Positions 39,249 to 49,226 of a stretch of 64,000 nt of DNA are shown here, in pieces. The first letter of the stretch is position 1, and each line of letters starts with the position of its first letter. Where the stretch lies: positions 1 through 64,000 of the forward strand of contig NZ_JACFXU010000010.1 of the NCBI RefSeq assembly GCF_014077625.1. Reading direction: 5' to 3'. The notes under the pieces were generated by a model, which was not told the origin of the DNA, ran no database searches, and worked only from the letters and a program-made list of their open reading frames with translations. Source of the DNA: Sediminihaliea albiluteola. GTDB lineage: Bacteria > Pseudomonadota > Gammaproteobacteria > Pseudomonadales > Halieaceae. Position numbers and translations under genes: made by a program.

Positions 39249-40643
39249 TTAAAAAGCCGCGTTACCCGGGGTTCGCGGGAAGGGAATCGCATCGCGCACA
39301 TTGTCCATGCCGCTGACGTAATTGAGCAGACGTTCGAAACCGAGGCCAAAGCCAGCATGGGGCACACTGCCGTAGCGGCGCAGATCTCGATACCACCACA
39401 GCTCTTCGCGCAAATGCTCATCCATGCGCTCATCTAGTACTGACAAGCGCTCCTCGCGCTGACTTCCGCCGATGATTTCACCGATACCTGGTGCTAGGAC
39501 ATCCATGGCCGCGACGGTTTTTTCATCGTCGTTAAGGCGCATGTAAAAGGCCTTGATGTCTTTGGGGTAATTCATCAGCACGACTGGCCGGCCGACGTGT
39601 TTCTCCGCTAAATAGCGCTCGTGCTCAGAGGCCAAATCAACCCCCCAAGCCACCGGGTACTCAAAGCTTTCGCCACAGTTTTCCAGTATGCGAATTGCTT
39701 CGCTGTACTCCATTCGCTCAAAGCGATTATCAATCACACTGCGCAAGCGATCGATAACCGTGTTATCAATGCGCTGTTGGAAGAAGGCCATATCATCTTC
39801 ACACTCCTCCAGCACACGGGTAAATACATGCTGCAGCAAGCCCTCGGCGAGATCCGCATTATCATCGAGGTTGGCAAATGCCACCTCCGGCTCCACCATC
39901 CAAAACTCTGCTAAGTGGCGGCTGGTATTGGAGTTTTCCGCGCGAAAGGTCGGCCCAAAAGTGTAGACCTTGCTCATTGCCAGACAGTAAGCCTCGACTT
40001 CCAATTGTCCCGAGACGGTCAGAAAGGTCTCTTTACCGAAAAAATCCTGACTGTAGTCAAGCTTAGCGCCCCCTGCAGAGAGATTAACTTGATCTAAAGT
40101 ACTTACTCGGAATAACTCCCCTGCCCCCTCACAATCACTAGCAGTAATAATCGGCGTATTGATCCAGTGGAAGCCATCGCGATAGAAGTAGTTATGGATC
40201 GCATTGGCCAAGGTGGTGCGCAGCCGGGTAATGGCACCAAAAGTATTGGTACGCGGACGCAAGTGCGCCTGGGTACGCAAATACTCAAAGCTGTGGCGCT
40301 TCTTGGCAATGGGGTAAGACTCGGCATTATCGACCCAGCCAACAACCTCCACCGCAGTGGCCTGTATCTCCAAGCTCTGACCTTTGCCTTGGGATTCCAC
40401 CAGCTCGCCGCACACGATTACGGCGCAGCCCGTTGACAGCTTTAACAGTTCGGACTGGTAATTATCCAGTGTATTTGGCACTACTGCCTGAATAGCATCA
40501 AAGCAGGAGCCATCGTGTATTGCGAGAAAGGAAATACCGGCTTTAGAGTCGCGTTTACTGCGTAGCCAGCCGCGGACTTGCACCGCGTCACCGGAAACAA
40601 AGCGCCCCTTAAGGGCATCGGATACTGTGCTTAGTTGTGGCAT
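39249..40643 (-). CDS. asnS: Asparaginyl-tRNA synthetase
   Basis: 464 residues, class II synthetase. N-terminal OB-fold anticodon domain ([32 protein letters not shown]), motif 2 region [26 protein letters not shown], and motif 3 [30 protein letters not shown]. Charges tRNA-Asn directly. Standard length, intact. Confidence 0.98.
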   Translation of the reverse strand: MPQLSTVSDALKGRFVSGDAVQVRGWLRSKRDSKAGISFLAIHDGSCFDAIQAVVPNTLDNYQSELLKLSTGCAVIVCGELVESQGKGQSLEIQATAVEVVGWVDNAESYPIAKKRHSFEYLRTQAHLRPRTNTFGAITRLRTTLANAIHNYFYRDGFHWINTPIITASDCEGAGELFRVSTLDQVNLSAGGAKLDYSQDFFGKETFLTVSGQLEVEAYCLAMSKVYTFGPTFRAENSNTSRHLAEFWMVEPEVAFANLDDNADLAEGLLQHVFTRVLEECEDDMAFFQQRIDNTVIDRLRSVIDNRFERMEYSEAIRILENCGESFEYPVAWGVDLASEHERYLAEKHVGRPVVLMNYPKDIKAFYMRLNDDEKTVAAMDVLAPGIGEIIGGSQREERLSVLDERMDEHLREELWWYRDLRRYGSVPHAGFGLGFERLLNYVSGMDNVRDAIPFPRTPGNAAF

Positions 40644-40721
40644 ACGAAAGAGCTCTCAAGGGCTGCTGGAATAGGCGCGGAGGATACCGAAACCGCGCCG
40701 CCATCGCCAGTTGTGCCTCGC

Positions 40722-41276
40722 CTAACGGGCGATTCGGTTAATCACCGTACCGGCCAGATCAAGGTGCGGGGTGAGCTGCCTATCGCTAAAGGTAAAACCC
40801 AGGACTGGGCCGATAGCCTGCTTACTCTCTATCCGGCCGCGGCCGTCCACGTGCACGCGCGTCACACCGCCGCTCACTCCAACCTTCCAATTGACGGTAT
40901 TGCGAAAAGACACCAGCGCATCCTGATTCATAAACAATACCACCTCGGCTTTGAGCCCCTCCGTCTTTGGCAGATCGTGATGGCCACCGGTGGCGGCGTA
41001 ATAGGCTACAGGCTCCTGATTCACCAGCAACACCCCTTCGCCGTAACGCCCTCCTTCACCAAAGCCCATTTCAACCATGTCGGGAAATACCAGCACGCCG
41101 CTGGCCTTGCTGACTAACTGATCAGCTTCAGGGGCGTGTATACGAAGTTTCCTCAGTGCCTCTTGAGATTTACGCTCTATACTTTCACGATCATCTGCCA
41201 GCGCCGAGCCTACCAAGAGGCTCAACAGAGCCAAAAGCCAAAAGCCAAACCATCGCCTACTTAATAACTGAGCCAT
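40722..41276 (-). CDS. Periplasmic SYLF-domain protein
   Basis: 184 residues from ATG 41276; signal peptide ends near LVGSALADD, without a lipobox Cys, so probably periplasmic. SYLF core: LVSKASGVLVFPDMVEMGFGEGGRYGEGVLLVNQ, ATGGHHDLPKTEGLKAEVVLFMNQDAL, then a GPVLGFTFSD segment. The second SYLF protein in the window, at 2673-3224, is a lipoprotein with a diverged sequence. 22 bp after the SDR gene; asnS follows after 78 bp. Confidence 0.85.
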   Translation of the reverse strand: MAQLLSRRWFGFWLLALLSLLVGSALADDRESIERKSQEALRKLRIHAPEADQLVSKASGVLVFPDMVEMGFGEGGRYGEGVLLVNQEPVAYYAATGGHHDLPKTEGLKAEVVLFMNQDALVSFRNTVNWKVGVSGGVTRVHVDGRGRIESKQAIGPVLGFTFSDRQLTPHLDLAGTVINRIAR

Positions 41277-41298
41277 CGACTGTACCTTCCACTTACGG

Positions 41299-42273
41299 TT
41301 AACCAAGCATTGAATTAAAACTGAAAGACTGCCCCACAAGACCTTCAGATAGTTGCCAGAGATCTTCGGCAGTAGCTAAATCAGTGGCGTAGGACTCCAC
41401 CCCACCAGGGCTATCTGCTGTAGCCGGCCCGGCAATATGACAATCTTCGAGATAGTCGCCCCCACGGTCCAACAATTCTGGCGCTGTTGCCGCATAGACA
41501 GTGGTCGCTGCACCCTGTGGAATGGTTTTATAGTTACCCCCAGAAGCATTTTGGGCACGCTGCCCCAACGCCTCGATATCAGCGCTATCTAAGTGGCGTC
41601 CCAAGTCGGTGACAATCATACCGGGATGGACAGCAAAAGCTCGCACCCCATAAGGTGCTAGACGCCGATCCAAAGCTACTGTGAACAGCACATTGGCCGT
41701 CTTAGACTCACCATAGGCCTGCCATTTATCGTAGTCACGCCTTAAGTAATTCGGATCCTCCAGGTTTAGCGGCGCTAGGCGGTGGCCTGCTGAGCTGAGA
41801 TTGACCACCCGTGCAGCACCCTGCTGCTTGGCAGCCTCACACAAGGCTGGAGCCATCAGAGCAGTAAATAGAAAATGCCCCAAGTGGTTGGTGCCAAACT
41901 GCATTTCAAAACCCTGCGCGCTACGCTGCAGGGGACAGGCCATCACCCCGGCGTTATTAATCAGCAGGTCTACCGATGGATACAGATCGAGCAAAGTGGC
42001 AGCGGCGCTGCGCAGCTGCTCTAAGTTCGCCAAGTCGAGCGTAGCAGTATCTAGCTGCCCTGCCAGATTAGCGTCTTCCAAACTTGCTGCTGCCGCTTCC
42101 AGCTTTTCTCGATTACGCGCCAGCATCACTACCCTGGCACCACGACTGGCCAAAGCCCTTGCAGTCTCCAGGCCTAAACCAGAAGAGGCGCCTGTGACCA
42201 GCGCTACCTTGCCCTCCAGCGACAAGCCCTGCAGCACATCGTCGGTGCTGCTCTCGGCCCCAAACTCTCTCAT
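41299..42273 (-). CDS. SDR-family oxidoreductase (retinol-dehydrogenase-like)
   Basis: 324 residues from ATG 42273 with AGAGG six bases upstream. Rossmann motif TGASSGLGLETARALA (residues about 30-45), NNAGV, and the active site S…YGESKTANVLF, a Tyr-x-x-x-Lys variant in which YGESK fits the family. The AVHPGMIVTDLGRHL segment and length resemble the WW-domain oxidoreductase/retinol dehydrogenase branch. Substrate unknown. Confidence 0.92.
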   Translation of the reverse strand: MREFGAESSTDDVLQGLSLEGKVALVTGASSGLGLETARALASRGARVVMLARNREKLEAAAASLEDANLAGQLDTATLDLANLEQLRSAAATLLDLYPSVDLLINNAGVMACPLQRSAQGFEMQFGTNHLGHFLFTALMAPALCEAAKQQGAARVVNLSSAGHRLAPLNLEDPNYLRRDYDKWQAYGESKTANVLFTVALDRRLAPYGVRAFAVHPGMIVTDLGRHLDSADIEALGQRAQNASGGNYKTIPQGAATTVYAATAPELLDRGGDYLEDCHIAGPATADSPGGVESYATDLATAEDLWQLSEGLVGQSFSFNSMLG

Positions 42274-42399
42274 CAAACACCTCTAATTATGTCGATTTGT
42301 TTTGCCAGTCATTGTGGCAGAGAATCTGCTACAAGCGTTAGCTCGACACTCAGATGCCAGCAACAAGCCACAGTCATAATTCAACAGGAAGCAGTCAAC

Positions 42400-42792
42400 A
42401 TGAACAACACAGTGCAACAACTCGAATCCGGTGATTACATCAGCTTTGCGACACGCAAACGCTCAGGCGAGTTTGTGCCCACGCCAGTGTGGTTTGCTCC
42501 CGATGGCGATAGTTACTATTTGTTCTCTGCCGGCGGGGCCGGCAAGGTCAAGCGCCTGCGTAACTTTAATGAGGTGCGCATTGCCTCCTGCACAGTCACC
42601 GGCAAGCTAAACGGCCCTTGGCACGATAGCCATGCCTATCTCTTAAGCAGTAAAGAAGACTGTGACAAGGCGCTGGCCGCTTTGCGGCGCAAATATTTTG
42701 TGATGATGCGCTTGGGGGACTTCTTTTCCTATCTCACGGGTAAGTATCAGCGCCGCGCCTATATCCGCGTCGACCGCCCTAAAGCTTTATAA
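42400..42792 (+). CDS. PPOX-class flavin/F420-type oxidoreductase fold protein
   Basis: 130 residues from ATG 42400 (AGGA about ten bases before). Split-barrel fold: ESGDYISFATRKRSGEFVPTPVWFAPDGDSYYLFS, then AGKVKRLRNFNEVRIASCTVTG, typical of PPOX-class proteins that bind FMN or F420. Divergent from the SDR gene. Specific function unknown. Distinct from the true pdxH at 52649-53287. Confidence 0.85.
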   Translation: MNNTVQQLESGDYISFATRKRSGEFVPTPVWFAPDGDSYYLFSAGGAGKVKRLRNFNEVRIASCTVTGKLNGPWHDSHAYLLSSKEDCDKALAALRRKYFVMMRLGDFFSYLTGKYQRRAYIRVDRPKAL

Positions 42793-42860
42793 ATTATGAG
42801 TATGGCGCTATGGCCTAGTGCAGCAACAAAGGGCTAGCGCTTTGTTGCTATAAAATGCCT

Positions 42861-43487
42861 CTAAGCGGCTGTATGCAGGCCACATTCGCGGCCATCTAGG
42901 ACTTTAGTCGGATCAAAGTAGTGCTTGCAGCTTGGCAGCTCGAAAGCCGCCATATACTCGGCAACCTGATCTTCTGACCAATAAAAAATTGGCGCCACCT
43001 TGATAATGCCACGGGCATCGCGAGACACGATATCTAGGGTTTTACGGTGCTCGGTTTCTTCGCGGCGAATGCCTGTGAGCCAGATATCGGGCTTAAAATC
43101 GTTCAGAGCGCGCTCAAAGGGCTCCAATTTAACCTGCCGGGTAAACTCCTGATGTCTTTCCGTCTCATCGACTGTCGGAATACCACCCATGATCGCGTTG
43201 CGCCGCTCTGAGGTCATCAAGGGCGAATAGACCTTCATATTCAGATCAAGGTCACGAATTAAGCGCTCGGCCACCACATAGGTATCCCGCAGGTTATAGC
43301 CGGTATCCACCCAGATGGTGGGCACAGAAGGGTCTTCACTGCTTACTAAGTGCAGCATTAAGGCGGCATTGCGCCCCATACTAGTAGTCGCAATCGCAGT
43401 GCCACCCAAATTCAAGGCCCAGCGAACCACCTCCTGTGGAGAGGCATTCCGTAGTGCTGCGTTGGCACTGTCTAGGTCCAGATCCAA
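42861..43487 (-). CDS. cysH: Phosphoadenylyl-sulfate (PAPS) reductase
   Basis: 208 residues reading from TTG 43487; AAGGA lies ten bases upstream and no ATG or GTG occurs before the in-frame stop. Motifs: TTSMGRNAALMLHL, WVDTGYNLRDTY, WLTGIRREETEHRKTL, and the C-terminal catalytic ECGLH. It lacks the CysCys pairs of iron-sulfur APS reductases, so PAPS is the likely substrate. It makes sulfite for cysteine synthesis. It stands alone; the rest of the assimilatory genes are elsewhere. Confidence 0.93.
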   Translation of the reverse strand: MDLDLDSANAALRNASPQEVVRWALNLGGTAIATTSMGRNAALMLHLVSSEDPSVPTIWVDTGYNLRDTYVVAERLIRDLDLNMKVYSPLMTSERRNAIMGGIPTVDETERHQEFTRQVKLEPFERALNDFKPDIWLTGIRREETEHRKTLDIVSRDARGIIKVAPIFYWSEDQVAEYMAAFELPSCKHYFDPTKVLDGRECGLHTAA

Positions 43488-43750
43488 AACTGAGCAATCC
43501 TTGGGATGATGAATGAAGTGAGGGCAGAACTGTAATGAATCAAAAGGGTACTGACAAATAACTATCCTTTATATGGTTATGCAGGCCCGTATGATTGGCG
43601 GTAAATGTCGCTCAGTGGATGACAGAAAGTGCAGCGACTCTTTGCTCCGCTACAGAAAAACACCAAGTGAATCAATGGCCCTGCGGTGTGTAAAACGAAG
43701 CTCAGGCTGGTAGGCTAGGGGAAAACAGCGCCATTATAAGGAAGTGAAGG

Positions 43751-45856
43751 ATGTCAGACTCGCGCCTCGGGGGCAGCTCCACAATACTCATTCCGGTATT
43801 TATCCCCTCCGTCATTGTGATGATATTGCTGGTAATCGGCACCATCAGCAATCCAGATTTGGCCGGCAGTGTATTTGAGCAAACCCTCAAATACATTACT
43901 GAAACCTTCGGCTGGTTCTATATGCTCGCGGTAGCCTTTTTTCTGCTCTTTATCGTAGGCATCGCGATGACCCGCTGGGGACACATCAAGCTTGGCCCCG
44001 ACCACGCCGACCCGCAATACAGTTTCCCTGCCTGGTTTGCCATGCTGTTTTCCGCAGGCTACGGGATTGCCCTACTGTTTTTTGGTGTAGCCGAGCCAGT
44101 GCTGCACTACGCTTCTCCACCCAAAGGGGCCGGAGAAACCGTCGACGCTGCGGCGCAAGCGATGCAAATTGCCTTTTTCCACTGGGGCTTTCATATCTGG
44201 GCCATTTACGGCCTAGTCGGCTTGGTGCTGGCCTATTTTGCCTTTCGTCACGGCTTACCCCTATCGATGCGCTCAGCCCTATACCCACTCATTGGTGACA
44301 AGATTTATGGCCCCATTGGCCACATGGTGGATACCTTTGCCATTCTCGGCACCATGTTTGGTATTGCCACCACTCTGGGGCTGTCCGTCACTCAGATCAA
44401 CACTGGCTTAAACTATCTCTGGCCGGAAGTGCCAATCAATACTACGGTTCAGATCATCAGTATTTTCCTGATTACTGGACTGGCGATTTTTTCGGTAGTG
44501 GCAGGTATGGATAAGGGGGTAAAGCGACTTTCATTATTGAACATGGCCTTGGCGATTACCCTGATGCTGTTTGTGTTTATCGCTGGGCCCACCATCCATA
44601 TCCTAGAAACTTTCCTGCAGAATACCGGTAACTATCTCAACAATATTGTCGCGCGGACCTTTAACTTACAGGCTTACACGCGAAGCGATTGGATCGGTAA
44701 CTGGACCCTGTTTATTTTCGGCTGGACTATCGCATGGGCACCTTTTGTCGGCCTGTTTATCGCCAAAATCAGTCGTGGCCGCAGCATCCGCGAGTTCGTC
44801 GTTGGGGTGATGTTAGTCCCTTCACTGTTTACCTTCCTGTGGTTTTCGATTTTCGGTGACACCGCACTCTACGCCATCATGAATGAGGGCTATACCAGCC
44901 TCATTGGGGAGGTGAAGAACAACCATGCGATCGCTCTCTTCAAGCTCTATGAGATCCTGCCGCTAACCTCGGTGATGTCTTTCCTTTCGGTACTGTTAAT
45001 CATCACCTTTTTCGTGACCTCTTCCGACTCTGGCTCACTAGTGATTGACTCCCTAGCCTCGGGAGGCGCGCTGCATACGCCTGCCTGGCAGCGGGTTTTC
45101 TGGGCTTCTACAGAGGGCGTCCTTGCCTCTGCCCTGCTGCTCGCCGGTGGCCTGGGTGCGCTGCAAACCATGACTATTGTCAGCGCCCTACCTTTCAGCA
45201 TCATCATGATCGTGTCGGCACTCGGTATGTGGCGCGCTCTGCGTATTGAAGGGCACCATCACCGCAGCTTAAAAACCGACATACAGCAGCGCTTCAGCGG
45301 CACCAGCGGTCACGGGCTATGGCGGCGGCGCCTTCATGATTTGGTCACATTCCCCAGCCGTAGCGAAGTTCAAGAGTTTATGGACACCACGGTGCGCAAA
45401 GCTATGTTGCGAGTCGAACGCGAGCTGCTAAAAGTCGATTGGCAAGCCGTGGTACACAACGATCACGAGCACCAGCGCATCTATTTAGAAGTCATCAAAG
45501 ATGAACAGGTTGATTTTATCTACGAAATTCGCGCCCTAGAGCAAGCTCTGCCTGATTACGCCCAATTGGAATCGAGTGATTCCGATGACACTCAAGAGTT
45601 TTACTACCGGGCCGAGGTGTTTTTACGCCGCGGCGGACAATCCTACGATATTTACGGGTTCGACCAGCAGGACATCATCACTGATATTCTCGACCAGTTT
45701 GAGAAGCACCTGCACTTCCTGCACATATCGCCAGACATACTGCCTTGGCGGATGGAGGCACACGATGACCTACTCAATTCCCCAGCCGATGCCACTGAGG
45801 AAGACAGTAAGGCAGCACCCTCTGGTCAAAGCGGCGCAACAAAGCCCGCTGTATAA
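43751..45856 (+). CDS. BCCT-family (betaine/choline/carnitine) transporter
   Basis: 701 residues with about twelve membrane helices and the BCCT signature around residues 315-365 (NWTLFIFGWTIAWAPFVGLFIAKISRGRSIREF). A soluble C-terminal extension of about 180 residues (RSEVQEFMDTTVRKAMLRVERELL…) resembles that of BetT-type choline carriers. ATG with AAGTGAAGG upstream. First of three co-oriented genes with short gaps (20 and 5 bp): transporter, porin, binding protein. Substrate probably a quaternary amine, by family only. Confidence 0.93.
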   Translation: MSDSRLGGSSTILIPVFIPSVIVMILLVIGTISNPDLAGSVFEQTLKYITETFGWFYMLAVAFFLLFIVGIAMTRWGHIKLGPDHADPQYSFPAWFAMLFSAGYGIALLFFGVAEPVLHYASPPKGAGETVDAAAQAMQIAFFHWGFHIWAIYGLVGLVLAYFAFRHGLPLSMRSALYPLIGDKIYGPIGHMVDTFAILGTMFGIATTLGLSVTQINTGLNYLWPEVPINTTVQIISIFLITGLAIFSVVAGMDKGVKRLSLLNMALAITLMLFVFIAGPTIHILETFLQNTGNYLNNIVARTFNLQAYTRSDWIGNWTLFIFGWTIAWAPFVGLFIAKISRGRSIREFVVGVMLVPSLFTFLWFSIFGDTALYAIMNEGYTSLIGEVKNNHAIALFKLYEILPLTSVMSFLSVLLIITFFVTSSDSGSLVIDSLASGGALHTPAWQRVFWASTEGVLASALLLAGGLGALQTMTIVSALPFSIIMIVSALGMWRALRIEGHHHRSLKTDIQQRFSGTSGHGLWRRRLHDLVTFPSRSEVQEFMDTTVRKAMLRVERELLKVDWQAVVHNDHEHQRIYLEVIKDEQVDFIYEIRALEQALPDYAQLESSDSDDTQEFYYRAEVFLRRGGQSYDIYGFDQQDIITDILDQFEKHLHFLHISPDILPWRMEAHDDLLNSPADATEEDSKAAPSGQSGATKPAV

Positions 45857-45876
45857 AACTGTGTGAGGGCAATACT

Positions 45877-47172
45877 GTGAGCAAAAACAAAGTCTCCCCC
45901 CTGCCACTACTTTGCTTAGTGGCACTGTGCAGCAGTGCAGGCGCCGCCGAGCCCTCGGTCAATGCCCTCAAAGAGGAAATTGCGACGCTCAAGGATCGCC
46001 TCGAGAAGCTGGAACAGCTGGTTTTGCAGCTCAGCACTGAACCAGCCTACAGCTCTGTGCCGCTACAGGCCGAGCACAGCGCTTTAGAATCAGCGGCGGT
46101 GGAGCCAAGCACAGCCGAAACAGAGCCTGCGACCAAACACATCGATATTGGCGGTGCACTGCGTTTTAACTTGGTCTATCGAGACGATGTTGAAGACTCG
46201 GTTGGCAAGCGCGGAGAAAGCGGCTTAGATATCTTTCGCCTCAATATTGACGGCGCTATTAACAATATTCTGCTCTCTGCCGAGTATCGCTTTTATTCCT
46301 ATATGAGCACTCTGCGCTACGGCTGGCTGGGTTATCAATTTGCTGATGACAGTCAAATACAGGTGGGGATTAGCCAGGTGCCTTTTGGCCTATTGCCCTA
46401 TGCCGCCCACAACTCCTGGTTCGGACTGCCCTACTACCTGGGGCTGAGTGATGACTACGACATGGGGCTTAAATACGAGCGCCAGGATGGCCCCTGGAGC
46501 AGCCAGCTAGCCTTTTATAAAAACGAAGAGCTGAATGATTCCAGCAGTGCTAAACGCTACGCCTTTGACCTGGTTCGCAGTGGCGATCAACAAAATGAGG
46601 AAATCAACCAAATTAACGCCCGCCTCGCCTACACCTTCGGCCTAGGCAGTAACTGCGAAACCGAAGTCGGTGCATCCTATGAAACGGGCCAAGTTTACAA
46701 CACAGTGAGCAAGAAGCGCGGCAAGCACCGGGCCGCTGCGCTGCACTTAGACAGCCGCTGCGGACGCTGGAACTTACAGCTACAAGGCACTCGTTATGAT
46801 TATGATGTAGCAAACCCGCTAGGCGTCGACGATTCTGTGGTGCGCATGGGCGCCTTCGCTGGCACTTATGACATCGCTAGCGACGCTGATATTTGGGTTG
46901 CCAACTTGGCCTACAACTTCTCCTCCCCCTGGAAGCACATCGACAGCATTACCTGTTACAACGATTACTCACGGCTCGACAAAGACCTCTCAGGGGCCAC
47001 GGACTCACAGATCAACACCTTGGGCTGCGCTATCGGCAGCGGCCCCATCTTCACCTACCTCGATTATATTGTGGCCAAAAATATGCCCTATTTCGGCAAC
47101 GGTTCACTCGGGCACGGTGGCAATGACGATTGGCAAAGTCGTCTCAATATCAATATTGGTTATTACTGGTGA
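45877..47172 (+). CDS. Outer-membrane porin with N-terminal coiled coil
   Basis: 431 residues from GTG 45877 (GTGAGGG upstream). Signal peptide to about residue 22 (SSAGAAEPS), then a periplasmic heptad segment (ALKEEIATLKDRLEKLEQLV), a Glu/Ala-rich linker and a beta barrel ending in an aromatic (NINIGYYW). The pattern fits the phosphate-selective porin O/P superfamily. Beta-strand pairs include LSAEYRFYSYMSTLRYGW and VGISQVPFGLLPY. Four Cys occur in the barrel. Probably delivers the transporter's substrate across the outer membrane. Confidence 0.85.
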   Translation: MSKNKVSPLPLLCLVALCSSAGAAEPSVNALKEEIATLKDRLEKLEQLVLQLSTEPAYSSVPLQAEHSALESAAVEPSTAETEPATKHIDIGGALRFNLVYRDDVEDSVGKRGESGLDIFRLNIDGAINNILLSAEYRFYSYMSTLRYGWLGYQFADDSQIQVGISQVPFGLLPYAAHNSWFGLPYYLGLSDDYDMGLKYERQDGPWSSQLAFYKNEELNDSSSAKRYAFDLVRSGDQQNEEINQINARLAYTFGLGSNCETEVGASYETGQVYNTVSKKRGKHRAAALHLDSRCGRWNLQLQGTRYDYDVANPLGVDDSVVRMGAFAGTYDIASDADIWVANLAYNFSSPWKHIDSITCYNDYSRLDKDLSGATDSQINTLGCAIGSGPIFTYLDYIVAKNMPYFGNGSLGHGGNDDWQSRLNINIGYYW

Positions 47173-47177
47173 ACATC

Positions 47178-48284
47178 ATGAAACCCGCATTGGCTGGCCT
47201 AAAACGCTACTGTGTCGCCGCCTTGTGGCTGTCAGCACTACTGGCTCAGCCCGCAACGGCACAGCAGTCACTTAACGTGGTCTCCTGGGATGGTGCCTAC
47301 GTCAAAAGCCAGATCCTAGGCTTTATCCGCCCCTACGAAGAGGCCACTGGCCACCGTATCAATGTCATTCAATACAGCGGCGGTATCGATACCATCCGCC
47401 AGCAAGTGCGCGCTTGGAACGTGAGCTGGGATGTCGTTGACCTAGAGCTGTTTGATGCCATGCGCGCCTGCAAGGAAGGCTTGCTTGAAACTATCGATCA
47501 CTCGATCTTAACGCCGGCACCCGACGGCACCCCGGCCGCTGAAGACTTTATCGAACTAGGGCAGACTCCTTGCGGCGTAGGCAATGTCGTGGGCTCCACT
47601 GTGGTGGGCTATCGCCAGAATAGCTTTAAGCAAAAACCGACTCAATTAGAAGACTTGTTTGATCTAAAGCGTTTTCCAGGTCGCCGCGGTTTGCGCAAAT
47701 CCCCTAAGGGCAATCTCGAATGGGCGCTGATTAGTGACGGCGTGGCAGTAGATGAGGTCTACCCCCTACTGTCGACGGAAGCCGGCTTAAAACGAGCATT
47801 TGCCGTGCTGGACAAAATTAAACCCCATGTTGACTGGTGGGAGACTGGGCAGCAGGCAGTGCATATGCTGGAGTCTGGTCGAGTGGCAATGTCCTCAGTG
47901 TACAGTGGCCGCATCGCTGCCGCTGCCGAGCGGGGGCAGCCGCTAGAGATATTATGGGACCATCAAATTTGGTACTACGACGTTTGGGCCATTCCCAAGA
48001 ATGGCCGCAATACTGAGTTAGCTATGGACTTTGTGCGCCACGCATCAAGCACCGAAAGCCTTGCAGCTCAAGCGCGCTACATACCCTACGGTCCACTGCG
48101 TCGCTCCTCTGTGGCCCTTCTCGAGCCGGCCCTGCGCGAACAGCTACCCACCTCGCAGAAACATTTGGCAACTGCTGTGAAGCTCGATGCCAAGTGGTGG
48201 TCAGAGCACCTCGACAGCATTGCCCCGCGCTTTAGCCGTTGGCTTGAGCGACCAGTGATGGTACCGAAAAGCTTGCCGCGCTAA
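47178..48284 (+). CDS. PotD/F-like periplasmic solute-binding protein without its ABC transporter
   Basis: 368 residues from ATG 47178, five bases after the porin stop. Signal peptide ends around LAQPATAQQ. Family 1/PotD-like binding fold: LNVVSWDGAYVKSQILGFIRPYEEATGHRINVIQYSG, DVVDLELFDAMRACKEGLLE, WETGQQAVHMLESGRVAMSSVYSG and a YDVWAIPKNGRN end. No permease or ATPase gene lies beside it; the operon instead supplies a secondary BCCT transporter. Ligand unknown, but a polyamine or betaine-like cation is plausible. Confidence 0.88.
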   Translation: MKPALAGLKRYCVAALWLSALLAQPATAQQSLNVVSWDGAYVKSQILGFIRPYEEATGHRINVIQYSGGIDTIRQQVRAWNVSWDVVDLELFDAMRACKEGLLETIDHSILTPAPDGTPAAEDFIELGQTPCGVGNVVGSTVVGYRQNSFKQKPTQLEDLFDLKRFPGRRGLRKSPKGNLEWALISDGVAVDEVYPLLSTEAGLKRAFAVLDKIKPHVDWWETGQQAVHMLESGRVAMSSVYSGRIAAAAERGQPLEILWDHQIWYYDVWAIPKNGRNTELAMDFVRHASSTESLAAQARYIPYGPLRRSSVALLEPALREQLPTSQKHLATAVKLDAKWWSEHLDSIAPRFSRWLERPVMVPKSLPR

Positions 48285-48344
48285 TGCACTCAGAGTGAGT
48301 TGGCAGCCTTAGCGCGTGCGCAACAACGAGCTGGCCGAGCTAGG

Positions 48345-49142
48345 TCAGCGTTTTGCTGAGCGACGCTTTTCCAGCTCTCGATGCAGTTCGATGTACTGCT
48401 GAGTCAGTTTATGACTAGGCGCCAAATCAATCAGGGGGCGATTAAGGTGATGAGATTCTTTCATCTTGACCGAGGTATTTAAGTAAGTAGCGAGAACCGG
48501 ATAACCCTCTTCTTCTAATTCCGCCACTAACTCACCGGGGAGACGGGCCTGACTGTTGAACTGGTTGATTACAATGCCCTCAACCTCTAAGTCGGGGTTG
48601 TGGTCTTCTTGTAACTCAGCAATATTCTCCATCAATGCGTAGAGACTCTGCCGGGCAAAACTGTCGCAGTCGAAAGGCACCAGCACTGCATCAGCGGCAA
48701 TCAAGGCCGACTTGGAATAAAAGTTAAAGCTGGGCGGCGTATCGATATAAATGCGGTCGTAGAGCTCATCGAGCTTATTCAAGGCATCACGCAGCTTATA
48801 AATCTTGTAACGCGACTCGAGCTCTTTTTCCAGCTGTGACAGTACTGGGCTAGATGGCATCAAATAAAGGTTTTCGTAGGGAGTTTCCCACACGAACGAG
48901 TCCGGGTTATTGCGCATTTTGCGCGGTCCCACGGTCTGCTTGAACAGGCCAGCAACACCCTGGGCTTCGGCGGGGAATGCCTCGGCATCAATTTCACCGA
49001 CTAGGTAGTGAGTACTATTACCCTGTACATCCAAGTCCAATACCAGTGTGCGCAAACCTTCACTAGCGCTGATAGCTGCAAGATTACAGGTGATGCTGGT
49101 CTTGCCGACACCACCTTTCTGATTGAATACAACACGTCTCAT
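48345..49142 (-). CDS. ParA-family ATPase, no adjacent ParB
   Basis: 265 residues with deviant Walker A FNQKGGVGKTSITCNL, then LDLDVQGNSTHYL and YIDTPPSFNF (Walker B). Closest in style to chromosomal Soj/ParA-like proteins of Pseudomonas-type bacteria that are encoded away from parB. Role in positioning or segregation is inferred from the family only. Convergent with the binding-protein gene across 60 bp. Confidence 0.9.
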   Translation of the reverse strand: MRRVVFNQKGGVGKTSITCNLAAISASEGLRTLVLDLDVQGNSTHYLVGEIDAEAFPAEAQGVAGLFKQTVGPRKMRNNPDSFVWETPYENLYLMPSSPVLSQLEKELESRYKIYKLRDALNKLDELYDRIYIDTPPSFNFYSKSALIAADAVLVPFDCDSFARQSLYALMENIAELQEDHNPDLEVEGIVINQFNSQARLPGELVAELEEEGYPVLATYLNTSVKMKESHHLNRPLIDLAPSHKLTQQYIELHRELEKRRSAKR

Positions 49143-49226
49143 GGGCTAAATGCTCATCATCAGGAGGTCTACTAGGGAGACCAAAGTGTAATCAATGGCG
49201 CCGAGCAATGTAAGATGGGCGAGGAA

